Positions 1 to 15,124 of a stretch of DNA of 55,716 bases are shown piece by piece (position 1 is the stretch's first letter; each line of letters starts with the position of its first letter). Made by a program: the position numbers and the translations under genes. The stretch spans positions 1-55,716 of the forward strand of contig NZ_LWBL02000066.1 in assembly GCF_001644195.2 (NCBI RefSeq), read 5' to 3'. The notes under the pieces are model-generated. The model searched no databases. It was not told the origin of the DNA and saw only the letters and a list, made by a program, of their open reading frames with translations. Source of the stretch: Bacillus marinisedimentorum (GTDB lineage: Bacteria; Bacillota; Bacilli; Bacillales; Bacillaceae_O).

Positions 1-25
1 GAAAGAAAGATTTCAGGCAAGAACA

Positions 26-151
26 GTGTCCAGCACCAGTCGCAAGTTGCTATCGCCCTAACTGGTGATCCTCTCCGGAAGGGAATACTGCCTTCCTTCG
101 GTCATTCCCCAATATGCATACGCCGATAAACGGGCGGCTGGCACATTTCTT
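26..151. repeat. REP-like palindromic repeat, diverged copy
   Basis: This stretch starts with GTGTCCAGCACCAG and continues through CTCCGGAAGG, CCTTCC and ATGCATACGCCGATAAACGG. The blocks appear in the same order as in the 126-bp units at 16967-17344 and in the partial copy at the right edge of the window. It is an imperfect palindrome with no open frame of note. I infer membership of one dispersed family from the shared block order. This copy is the most diverged of those seen here. Confidence 0.6.
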
Positions 152-239
152 GCCCGATGGGAAATTGCCGGCAAGGAGGTTATTGACGCAGGGCCAATTT
201 TAAGAAAGATAATGGCCACCTGTGACTTTGTCTTCGTTT

Positions 240-565
240 TAGGTGTGATAGTCGGCTTTTGGGCATGAATTCGGCGGTATTGCGCGTGAAAAACATATCA
301 CTCGGCGTGAAAGAACCGGGAATCCGCGTGAAAGTGCATCCCCTTGACCGCGGCTGTTCGTGAACGGCGTGAAATGCTCTTGGTATGGCGCGAAAGGACA
401 GGCATCCGGCGTGAAATATGCCAACATGAAAGAAGAACAAATTGTTTTTTTATAAAATCAGACAAATCCGCCAGGTCTCCATCCAAAAAGGGGGTTCCTG
501 TGATTACGTACATGAGTAAACAGCTGGCTTTTTGCCGCGGGCTTGCTTTATTCAGTGAACGGTCG
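240..565. repeat. Phased GCGTGAA array, copy 1, plus AT-rich tail
   Basis: GCGTGAA-type heptamers (variants GCATGAA and GCGCGAA) start at 263, 284, 305, 326, 367, 388 and 409. The steps are exactly 21 bp except for one 41-bp step that skips a degenerate unit. The 13-14 bases between motifs are not repeated from unit to unit. The array is followed by an AT-rich run (about 434-455) and a tail that includes CCGCCAGGTCTCCAT. The block recurs about 448 bp downstream. Short open frames cross it on both strands because 21 is a multiple of three, but none has a convincing ribosome site. Function unknown. Confidence 0.8.
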
Positions 566-628
566 TGCGAATTTCCATCCTGGGGAACTCAGTTCGTGCT
601 GTCCATATCGGGATGCAGATCAATCGAA

Positions 629-1014
629 GCGTGAAAACAGGGAGGTTCGGCGTGAAAGTGAGGATGTACGGCGTGAAATAGTCACAACGGCGTGAAAGTC
701 AGGCTGTTGGGCATGAATTCGGCGGTATTGCGCGTGAAAAACATATCATTCGGCGTGAAAGAACCGGGAATCCGCGTGAAAGTGCACCCCTTGACCGCGG
801 CTGTTCGTGAAGGGCGTGAAATGCTCTTGGTATGGCGCGAAAGGACAGTCATCCGGCGTGAAATATGCCAACATGAAAGAAGAGCAAATTGTTTTTTTTT
901 ATAAAATCAGTCAAATCCGCCAGGTCTCCATCTATACAAGGGACTTCCCGTGATACCGCAACTGAGTAAATAGCTGGTTTTTGGCCCTCGGCTTGCTTTA
1001 TACGGTGAATGGAC
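629..1014. repeat. Phased GCGTGAA array, copy 2 (extended), plus AT-rich tail
   Basis: Motif starts are at 629, 650, 671, 690, 711, 732, 753, 774, 814, 835 and 856. The step is 21 bp except for 19 bp at 671-690 and a 40-bp gap at 774-814 that spans one degenerate unit. From 711 to about 890 it matches copy 1 with only about five differences. The tail (about 900-1014) matches copy 1 less well. Copy 2 has four extra motifs on its left (629-690). No gene is visible. Confidence 0.8.
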
Positions 1015-1034
1015 GGCTGTCCGCCTTAAAAAAC

Positions 1035-1090
1035 ATCTTCCTGCGGGTACCGCTTATGCTTACACCGCTAAACGGACTCCCTGCGCTTTT
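1035..1090. repeat. REP-like repeat, 3' half only
   Basis: The stretch CTTCCTGCGGGTACC, CGCTTATGCTTAC, ACCGCTAAACGG matches the right half of the 126-bp palindromic unit found at 16967-17344. The left half is missing, so this is a partial or decayed copy. The rest of 1091-1253 holds a small hairpin (CTCGTGT at 1100-1106 pairing with ACACGAG at 1113-1119) and the probable ylyA promoter. Confidence 0.6.
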
Positions 1091-1173
1091 CTTACACTTC
1101 TCGTGTGGCTGAACACGAGTTCCCGGGCGAAAACTCCCTTATTTTTCGCAGTCTGCGCGCAAAATCACTCCTT

Positions 1174-1203
1174 TTGACTAGAAAAAGTTACATGGGTTAT
1201 GAC
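1174..1203 (+). promoter_or_regulatory. Probable sigma-A promoter of ylyA
   Basis: TTGACT (1174-1179), an 18-bp spacer and TATGAC (1198-1203), about 50 bp upstream of the ylyA start. The -35 is good and the -10 is moderate. Read by eye only. Confidence 0.4.
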
Positions 1204-1253
1204 GGCAAAATATATCCACAATAATAACACCATGTTTGTGAAGGGGGCAGAAG

Positions 1254-1574
1254 ATGACTACCTTTACCCATTTAAAAAATGAATTGCTGCTTGCAAAATA
1301 CGAGTTGGAACAACAGCTTACCGGATATAGCAGGGCAGACAGCACCGGTGGTTTATTGGTCGTTGACGATGAGAAAAAACAATTCATCCGGAAGCAAATC
1401 GAACAGGAGCTCTGTGACGTGGAGGCGGCACTTGCCAAATTTGACAATGAAACATATGGCTTTTGTGAAAACAGCGGCAAAAAAATTCCGCAATGGCAAC
1501 TGGAAATCCAGCCTGCTGCCCGGTGTGCTGATGAGCCGCCCGCCCTTTATATTGCCCATTTGAAAACAGAATAA
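1254..1574 (+). CDS. ylyA: YlyA, DksA/TraR-like RNA polymerase-binding protein
   Basis: The 106-residue protein starts at an ATG preceded by AAGGGGGC. It has a helical, probably coiled-coil N-terminal half (about 1-65) followed by a short segment resembling the DksA/TraR zinc-finger region (about 68-92). A standard DksA finger has two CxxC pairs; only Cys71 and Cys91 remain, with Ser at 74 and Glu near 94, so zinc binding is doubtful. Position next to lspA matches B. subtilis ylyA, whose product is reported to bind RNA polymerase and affect late sporulation and germination genes. The function assigned here rests on synteny and family resemblance. Confidence 0.85.
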   Translation: MTTFTHLKNELLLAKYELEQQLTGYSRADSTGGLLVVDDEKKQFIRKQIEQELCDVEAALAKFDNETYGFCENSGKKIPQWQLEIQPAARCADEPPALYIAHLKTE

Positions 1575-1746
1575 AGCGGGGCCTTGCGCCTGAATTTGAA
1601 TCAATTAAAGCACTGGAAAAACGGTAAATATATGAAGACCATTGCCGAGGGGTGCGCCGACAGATTGTTTAACGGAGGAACGTGTGCTAAAATGCAATGG
1701 TACAGTTGTTCGCCCGCCGGCACATTTTCTGAATGGAGGCACTCCA

Positions 1747-2211
1747 GTGTTATATTATTTCATTGCATTTATTACGGTCATCATTGACCAGGTGACAAAG
1801 TGGCTGGTTGTCACAAACATGGAATTAGGCCAGCGTATCACCCTTATAGATGGTTTTCTGTATTTTACTTCTCACCGCAACAGGGGGGCAGCGTGGGGAA
1901 TATTGCAAAACCAGATGTGGTTCTTTTATATCATCACAGTAATTGTCGTCGTGGCTGTCATTTATTATATGGAAAAGCATGCGAGCGGCAAACGGCTTGA
2001 ACAGTGGGCATTCACCCTTATATTAGGCGGGGCAGTCGGTAACTTCATCGACAGGTTGTTCCGCAAAGAAGTGGTTGATTTCATTGATGTGCATATTTTT
2101 ACATATGATTATCCGATCTTCAATGTCGCAGATTCCGCACTTGTAATCGGCGTGGCGCTGTTTTTTATTTATGCGCTTTTTTATGAAGGAAAAGAGAAGA
2201 AGGAGGCCTGA
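1747..2211 (+). CDS. lspA: Lipoprotein signal peptidase (signal peptidase II)
   Basis: This integral membrane aspartyl protease cleaves the signal peptide of diacylglyceryl-modified prolipoproteins. I chose the GTG at 1747 (154 residues, the family length) because GGAGGC lies just upstream; longer in-frame versions add a non-homologous leader. Four hydrophobic segments are visible (about 3-20, 56-74, 87-100 and 130-146). The catalytic aspartates are Asp102 in the NFIDR motif and Asp129 in the NVADSAL motif. The next gene begins one base after the stop codon, with its ribosome site inside the lspA 3' end, so the two are probably translationally coupled. Confidence 0.96.
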   Translation: MLYYFIAFITVIIDQVTKWLVVTNMELGQRITLIDGFLYFTSHRNRGAAWGILQNQMWFFYIITVIVVVAVIYYMEKHASGKRLEQWAFTLILGGAVGNFIDRLFRKEVVDFIDVHIFTYDYPIFNVADSALVIGVALFFIYALFYEGKEKKEA

Positions 2212-2212
2212 A

Positions 2213-3133
2213 ATGGAAGCAGAAGTTTATTCGTTAACCGCAGGGCCTGAACACGAAAATACAAGAATTGATAAACTGGTCACCGATCAGGAAAGCGATT
2301 GGTCGCGGTCCCAGGTGCAGCAGTGGATAAAAGACGGCCTGGTGCTTGTTAACGATAAAGCCGTCAAAGGAAACTACAAAACCAGGTGTGGCGATCAAAT
2401 CCGGATTACCGTTCCTGAACCCGAAGAGGTCAACGTGCTTCCTGAAGCAATAGAACTTGATGTCCGATATGAAGATCAAGATGTAATTGTTGTGAACAAA
2501 TCGCGCGGCATGGTCGTCCATCCTGGGCCAGGGCATTCGTCCGGGACGCTTGTGAATGCGCTTCTCCATCATTGTGAGGATCTTTCCGGCATCAATGGGG
2601 AGCTGAGGCCGGGGATTGTCCATCGGATCGATATGGATACATCGGGTTTGATCATAGTCGCCAAAAATGATGCGGCACACCAGCACCTTGCCCGCCAGCT
2701 CTCAGAGAAGACCGTCACGAGGAAGTATAAAGCGATCGCTCACGGGGTTGTCAGCCATGATAAAGGTACAATCGATGCACCGCTCGGCCGAGACAAAAAC
2801 GACAGGAAAAAGATGACAGTTACAGATGAAAACAGCCGGAATGCTGTCACACATTTCGAGGTGCTGGAACGGTTCCAGAATTATACGTATGTGGAATGCG
2901 TACTGGAAACAGGGCGGACTCACCAGATCAGGGTCCATATGAAATATATCGGCCATCCGCTTGCAGGGGATCCTAAATATGGACCGAAAAAGACGCTGCC
3001 GATTGAAGGACAGGCACTCCATGCTGAGGTTCTCGGATTCATTCATCCGCGGACAGGCGAATATGTAGAACTTCAAGCGGAACTTCCGGAGGATATGGAG
3101 AAATTGCTCGAACGGCTGCGCAAAACGAGTTGA
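2213..3133 (+). CDS. ylyB: RluD-family 23S rRNA pseudouridine synthase
   Basis: The 306-residue protein converts uridines of 23S rRNA to pseudouridine; the exact target in Bacillus is not certain. It has an S4-like RNA-binding domain (about 14-75) and a RluA/RluD catalytic domain. The signature HRIDMDTSG is at 137-145, with the catalytic aspartate at about 140. The ATG at 2213 is preceded by AAGGAGG. A longer in-frame version from 2171 would overlap lspA and lacks support. The TTGACA of the pyr promoter overlaps the last codons of this gene. Confidence 0.93.
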   Translation: MEAEVYSLTAGPEHENTRIDKLVTDQESDWSRSQVQQWIKDGLVLVNDKAVKGNYKTRCGDQIRITVPEPEEVNVLPEAIELDVRYEDQDVIVVNKSRGMVVHPGPGHSSGTLVNALLHHCEDLSGINGELRPGIVHRIDMDTSGLIIVAKNDAAHQHLARQLSEKTVTRKYKAIAHGVVSHDKGTIDAPLGRDKNDRKKMTVTDENSRNAVTHFEVLERFQNYTYVECVLETGRTHQIRVHMKYIGHPLAGDPKYGPKKTLPIEGQALHAEVLGFIHPRTGEYVELQAELPEDMEKLLERLRKTS

Positions 3134-3158
3134 CATATCCGTTTAATTTTGTGATAAT
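3130..3158 (+). promoter_or_regulatory. Sigma-A promoter of the pyr operon
   Basis: A perfect TTGACA (3130-3135), a 17-bp spacer and GATAAT (3153-3158). It overlaps the end of ylyB and lies just upstream of the first PyrR-binding leader. Transcription would start near 3165. Confidence 0.85.
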
Positions 3159-3188
3159 TACATTTGAAAACAAAATGAACCTTTAAGA

Positions 3189-3865
<677 letters not shown>

Positions 3866-3877
3866 CCCTTTTAATTA

Positions 3878-4009
3878 AGTCCCGAGAGGCTTGGAAGGGG
3901 GCAGGATACGACGAAGCAGAATATCTGCGGAACACACGGCTGGTCCGTACGCAGTCTGTTGCTGTATCTTTAGCCTCTTTGCGCCTCTCGCAAAGAGGCT
4001 TTTCTTTTA
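3878..4009 (+). promoter_or_regulatory. PyrR attenuator 2, between pyrR and pyrP
   Basis: AGTCCCGAGAGGCT (3878-3891) is the PyrR-binding loop. The terminator is a perfect 12-bp stem: AGCCTCTTTGCG (3972-3983) pairs with CGCAAAGAGGCT (3989-4000), followed by TTTTCTTTT. It controls read-through from pyrR into pyrP. Confidence 0.9.
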
Positions 4010-4043
4010 TCCGAAAATACTATATTCCGGGGAGGAATTATGC

Positions 4044-7683
<3,640 letters not shown>

Positions 7684-7687
<4 letters not shown>

Positions 7688-8790
7688 AACGGCAGCTTAT
7701 TTTAGAAGATGGATCAGTATTTATCGGAGAAGGTTTTGGAAGCCTTGAGGAAAAAGAAGGGGAAGTCGTTTTCAATACAGGCATGACAGGCTATCAGGAA
7801 ATCCTGACCGACCCTTCATACTGCGGGCAAATAGTGACGCTGACCTATCCGCTTATCGGAAACTACGGGGTCAACAGGGATGACTTTGAAACGATAAAAC
7901 CGGCAGTTCACGGGCTAATTGTAAAAGAAGCGGCCGAGTACCCTTCAAATTGGCGGTCAAAAGAACCGATCGGACAATTTTTAAAGGAAAGAGGGATTCC
8001 GGCTATCAGCGGCATTGATACACGAAAATTGACAAGAATCATTCGGGAACACGGAACATTGAAAGGCAAAATCTGTTCTATGGATAGTGATCCGGCTGCA
8101 GTGGCCGCTGAACTGCGCGCGAAAGACATGCCTCGGAACCAGGTTGAAAAAGTTTCAGCAAAGGATCCGTACCCGAGTCCAGGAACTGGATACCGGGTGG
8201 TTCTGGTCGATTTCGGGATGAAACACGGTATTCTGAGGGAACTTAACCAGCGCGGTTTTGATGTCGTCGTTGTGCCTTATAATACGACTGCTGAGGAAAT
8301 TCTGAGGCTTCATCCTGACGGGATCATGCTGTCAAATGGACCAGGGGATCCGAAAGATGTCCCGGAAGCAGCTGAAATGATACAGGCGCTGCTCGGCAAA
8401 GTGCCGATTTTCGGCATTTGCCTTGGCCATCAGCTGTTTGCCCTGGCGTGCGGCGCCAATACAAAGAAAATGAAGTTCGGGCACCGCGGCGCGAATCATC
8501 CGGTCGTCGATCTTCAGACAGGAAAAGTTGCCCTCACATCTCAAAATCACGGCTATACCGTAACAGGTGATTCAGTGGATCAGACGGAGCTGATTGTAAC
8601 CCACAAGGCGCTTAATGATGAAACGATTGAAGGCTTGCGCCATATACGGTATCCGGCTTTCACGGTTCAATACCATCCTGAAGCATCGCCCGGGCCGCAT
8701 GATGCCAATCAGCTATTTGAAGACTTTCTCAGCATGATCGAAACGGAACAGAAGAAAGGGGAACAGACATGCCAAAGCGTAAAGATATAA
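7684..8790 (+). CDS. pyrAA: Carbamoyl phosphate synthase small subunit, pyrimidine-specific
   Basis: The glutaminase subunit that delivers ammonia to PyrAB. The 368-residue protein has an N-terminal CarA-specific domain (about 1-150) and a class I glutamine amidotransferase domain (about 171-355). The nucleophile is Cys246 in FGICLGHQ, completed by His331 and Glu333 in YHPEASPGP. It overlaps pyrC by 4 bp (ATGA) and pyrAB by 22 bp, which suggests tight translational coupling of the two subunits. Confidence 0.96.
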
Positions 8791-11700
8791 ACAAAATACT
8801 AGTGATCGGTTCAGGACCAATCATCATTGGCCAGGCGGCTGAGTTTGATTACGCCGGGACACAGGCATGCCAGGCTCTTAAAGAAGAAGGATATGAAGTC
8901 ATTCTTGTCAATTCGAATCCGGCAACAATCATGACAGATACAAATATTGCCGACCGTGTCTATATTGAGCCGCTTACCCTTGATTTTGTCAGCAGGATCA
9001 TCCGGAAAGAGCGACCTGATGCCCTTGTGCCGACACTAGGCGGACAAACCGGCCTGAACATGGCTGTCGAGCTTCATGAATCGGGTGTTCTTGAAGAGTG
9101 CGGAGTGGAAATACTGGGCACGAAATTATCGGCAATCCAAAAAGCGGAAGACCGCGAAGCGTTCCGCCAGCTTATGGGTGACCTCAACCAGCCGGTTCCG
9201 GAAAGTGAAATCATCCATTCGATCCCTGAAGCTTATGATTTCGTCGGCAAAGTCGGCTACCCGATCATCGTGCGGCCGGCATATACACTCGGCGGCACTG
9301 GAGGGGGGATTTGTAAAAATGATGAGGAACTTGAGGAAATCGTCGCGAGCGGCTTGAAAAACAGTCCGGTCAATCAGTGCCTGCTCGAAAAAAGCATTGC
9401 CGGGTATAAAGAAATTGAATATGAAGTTATGAGGGACAAAGACGATAATGCCATTGTTGTCTGTAATATGGAAAATATCGATCCTGTCGGTGTCCATACC
9501 GGTGACTCCATTGTTGTAGCGCCGAGCCAGACGCTCAGTGACAGGGAATACCAGCTCCTCCGCAATGTTTCGTTAACCATTATCAGGGCGCTTGAAATAG
9601 AGGGCGGGTGCAACGTGCAGCTTGCCCTTGATCCTGACAGTTTCGACTACTACGTCATTGAAGTGAATCCGAGGGTCAGCCGTTCGTCTGCACTGGCATC
9701 GAAAGCGACCGGTTATCCAATTGCCAAGCTGGCAGCCAAAATCGCTGTCGGCCTGACGCTAGCGGAGATGAAGAACCCGGTCACTGGTAAAACGGTCGCC
9801 TGTTTTGAACCGGCCCTTGATTATGTCGTAACGAAGATTCCGCGCTGGCCTTTCGATAAATTTGAATCAGCCAACCGGAAACTCGGCACCCAGATGAAGG
9901 CAACCGGTGAAGTGATGGCGATTGGCCGCAATTTTGAAGAGTCACTTTTAAAAGCGGTAAGATCTCTTGAAACAGGTGTGTATGACCTTGTGATGGAAGG
10001 AACTTCTGAACTGACGGATCAGGAAATCGAGGCAAGGATACGCACTGCTGACGATTCCCGCCTGTTTATCGTCGCAGAAGCATTCCGGAGGGGCTTTGAC
10101 ATTGAAACAATCTGGTCCTGGAGCAAAATCGACCGATTTTTTCTTCATAAAATCAGCAAGCTTGTCAGCATGGAAAACGAGCTCCGCGCCAATCCGGGCA
10201 ATGCAAGTGTTTTGGATAAAGCGAAACACAGCGGGTACAGTGACAAGGGGATTGCCGGCCTGTGGGGAATGGACGAAGAGGAAGTGTACAAAATCCGTAA
10301 AGAAAGCGGCTTAATGCCGGTTTATAAAATGGTTGATACCTGTGCGGCGGAATTTGAGTCCCTGACCCCTTACTTTTATGGTACGTATGAAGAGGAGAAC
10401 GAATCGGGGAAAACCGATAAGGAAAGCGTGCTGGTCCTCGGCTCAGGCCCGATAAGGATTGGCCAGGGGATCGAGTTTGACTATGCGACTGTTCATTCGG
10501 TCTGGGCGATAAAAGAAGCCGGTTATGAAGCGATTATCATCAACAATAACCCGGAAACCGTTTCGACCGACTTCAGCGTCTCCGACAAGCTGTATTTCGA
10601 GCCGCTTACAATCGAAGACGTCATGCATGTCATCGAAATTGAACAGCCGGCCGGCGTCGTCGTCCAGTTCGGAGGTCAAACGGCCATCAATCTGGCAGAC
10701 GGTCTTGCCAGACGGGGAGTGAAAATCCTTGGCACGTCGCTTGAGAACATGGACCGTGCGGAAGACAGGGACAAGTTCGAACAGGCGCTTCTTGCACTGA
10801 ACGTTCCCCAGCCGCTTGGCAAGACTGCGGTATCCGTCGAAGAAGCGGTTGCCATCGCGGAAGACATCGGGTATCCGGTTCTCGTCCGCCCATCTTATGT
10901 CCTTGGGGGCAGGGCGATGGAAATCGTCGACAGGAAGGAAGAGCTGCTGCGCTACATGGCAAACGCCGTCAAAGTCAGCCCTGCCCATCCGGTTCTCATC
11001 GACCGTTATATGATAGGCAAGGAAATCGAAGTCGATGCAGTATCTGACGGAGAAAATGTCCTCATTCCAGGAATCATGGAACATATCGAAAGGGCAGGGG
11101 TCCACTCCGGTGATTCAATTGCAGTTTATCCGCCGCAAAGCCTGACAGATGAAATCAAAAGCCAGATCATTGACTATACAACCTCTATCGCGCGCGGACT
11201 TGATATCAAAGGCCTTTTGAACATCCAATTTGTTGTCTATCAGAATCGGGCGTATGTGCTGGAAGTCAATCCGCGTTCAAGCAGGACGGTTCCATTCCTG
11301 AGTAAAATTACCGGAATCCCGATGGCGAATCTCGCGGCAAAAATTATTCTTGGCAAAACCCTGATCGAACTCGGTTATGCCGGGGGCTATCATCCTGAAC
11401 CTGCCGACGTGTTTGTGAAAGTTCCTGTTTTCTCCTTTGCAAAATTGCGGAGAGTGGATATTACACTCGGACCTGAAATGAAATCAACAGGAGAAGTGAT
11501 GGGGCGCGACCGGACGCTTGAAAAGGCACTGTATAAAGGCTTGATTGCTTCCGGCATCGACATTCCGACTTATGGTTCTGTTCTCTTCACAGTTGCTGAT
11601 AAAGATAAAGAAGAAGCGCTGCCGCTTGTTGAGCGTTTTTATAAGATCGGTTACCAGATTCTTGCGACAGAAGGAACGGCAAGTCACATCCAGGAAGCAG

Positions 11701-11974
11701 GCATTCCGGTCACGGTTGTCAATAAAATCGGTGCACCGAGCCAAAACCTTTTGGATATCATCAGGCAGGGCGGCACTCAGTTTGTCGTCAATACACTCAC
11801 GAAAGGGAAGCAGCCGGCACGTGACGGCTTCCGCATCCGCCGGGAATCTGTCGAAAATGGCATTGCCTGCCTGACATCACTCGATACGGCCGAAGCGATT
11901 TTGCGAGTCCTCGAATCGATGACTTTTTCTGCAGAATCCATTCATCTATTGGAACGAAATGAGGTCATGGGAGT

Positions 11975-11978
<4 letters not shown>
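8769..11978 (+). CDS. pyrAB: Carbamoyl phosphate synthase large subunit, pyrimidine-specific
   Basis: The 1069-residue synthetase makes carbamoyl phosphate from bicarbonate, ammonia and two ATP. The duplicated architecture is obvious: [20 protein letters not shown] near residue 15 is echoed by [15 protein letters not shown] near residue 558, each heading an ATP-grasp half. The C-terminal 140 residues or so form the MGS-like allosteric domain ([13 protein letters not shown] region). It starts at the ATG at 8769 inside the end of pyrAA, and its stop overlaps pyrK by ATGA. Confidence 0.97.
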
Positions 11979-14375
<2,397 letters not shown>

Positions 14376-14383
<8 letters not shown>

Positions 14384-15005
14384 ACAAATTGCCAGGCACC
14401 TTCTTGATATAGGTGCTGTCGCTTTGCGGCCCGAACAGCCGTTCACGTGGTCGTCCGGAATGAAATCGCCGATTTATTGCGATAACCGTCTCACACTTTC
14501 TTTTCCGGATATCAGGTCGGACATCGCTGCCGGTTTCAAGAAGCTGATCGAAGAAAAGTTTCCAGAAGCTGAGCTCATCGCCGGTACGGCTACTGCCGGA
14601 ATCCCTCATGCCGCCCTTGTCAGCGATCTGCTGAACCTGCCGATGTGCTATGTCCGCTCAAAAGCGAAGGGACACGGGAAAGGGAATCAGATTGAAGGGG
14701 TAGCGACTTCAGGGCAAAAGGCGGTTGTCATTGAAGACTTGATTTCTACAGGCGGAAGTGCGCTCGCTGCAGCTTCAGCTTTGCGTGAAGCAGGAGTGGA
14801 AGTGCTTGGCATAGCGGCGATTTTCACATACGGCCTTGAAAAAGGGGAAAAGAATTTCCGGGAGGCGGGAATCCCGTTTTATACGCTGACTGAATTCGAA
14901 GAATTGATGACGGCTGCCCTCGAAATAGATAAGTTGAAAGCCGAAGATGTTGAAAAGCTGCATAAGTGGAAACGGAACCCGGCCGCTGAAGAGTGGATGG
15001 CTTAA
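14376..15005 (+). CDS. pyrE: Orotate phosphoribosyltransferase
   Basis: Joins orotate with PRPP to give OMP. The 209-residue protein carries the PRPP-binding signature [12 protein letters not shown] at about 117-128 and the flexible-loop motif [15 protein letters not shown]. The ATG at 14376 lies within the end of pyrF; the longer frame from 14307 is inside pyrF. This is the last gene of the operon and is followed by a strong terminator at 15023-15050. Confidence 0.96.
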
Positions 15006-15022
15006 TTGATGATTGGATTAGA

Positions 15023-15050
15023 AAAACGCACCGGGCCGGTGCGTTTTCTT
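15023..15050 (+). terminator. Intrinsic terminator of the pyr operon
   Basis: AAAACGCACC (15023-15032) pairs with GGTGCGTTTT (15038-15047) around a GGGCC loop, and T-rich sequence follows. 15051-15124 holds nothing recognisable. The stem is symmetric, so it could also work for rqcH on the other strand. Confidence 0.85.
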
Positions 15051-15124
15051 ATACGGAATGGTTATAAATTCATCAGTTCAAGCAGGACTCTTGAATAATA
15101 CTGGATTCAGTCAACAACAAGCAA

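Noticed and set aside
183-213. TTGACG...GATAAT as a promoter reading into the array
   Set aside because: The spacer would be 19 bp and no product downstream is supported; too weak to list.
180-634. Several 60-96 codon frames on both strands across the phased array, rich in Arg-Glu or Phe-Thr-Arg repeats
   Set aside because: A 21-bp step keeps every frame open in both directions, so open frames are expected by construction. None has a convincing ribosome site, and frames on both strands look equally good.
629-870. CRISPR array
   Set aside because: The repeated unit is only 7-9 bp with 12-14 bp between; real CRISPR repeats and spacers are several times longer, and no cas genes are present.
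1-1253. T-box or other riboswitch leader for ylyA-lspA
   Set aside because: No T-box sequence, specifier loop or known aptamer consensus could be found by eye.
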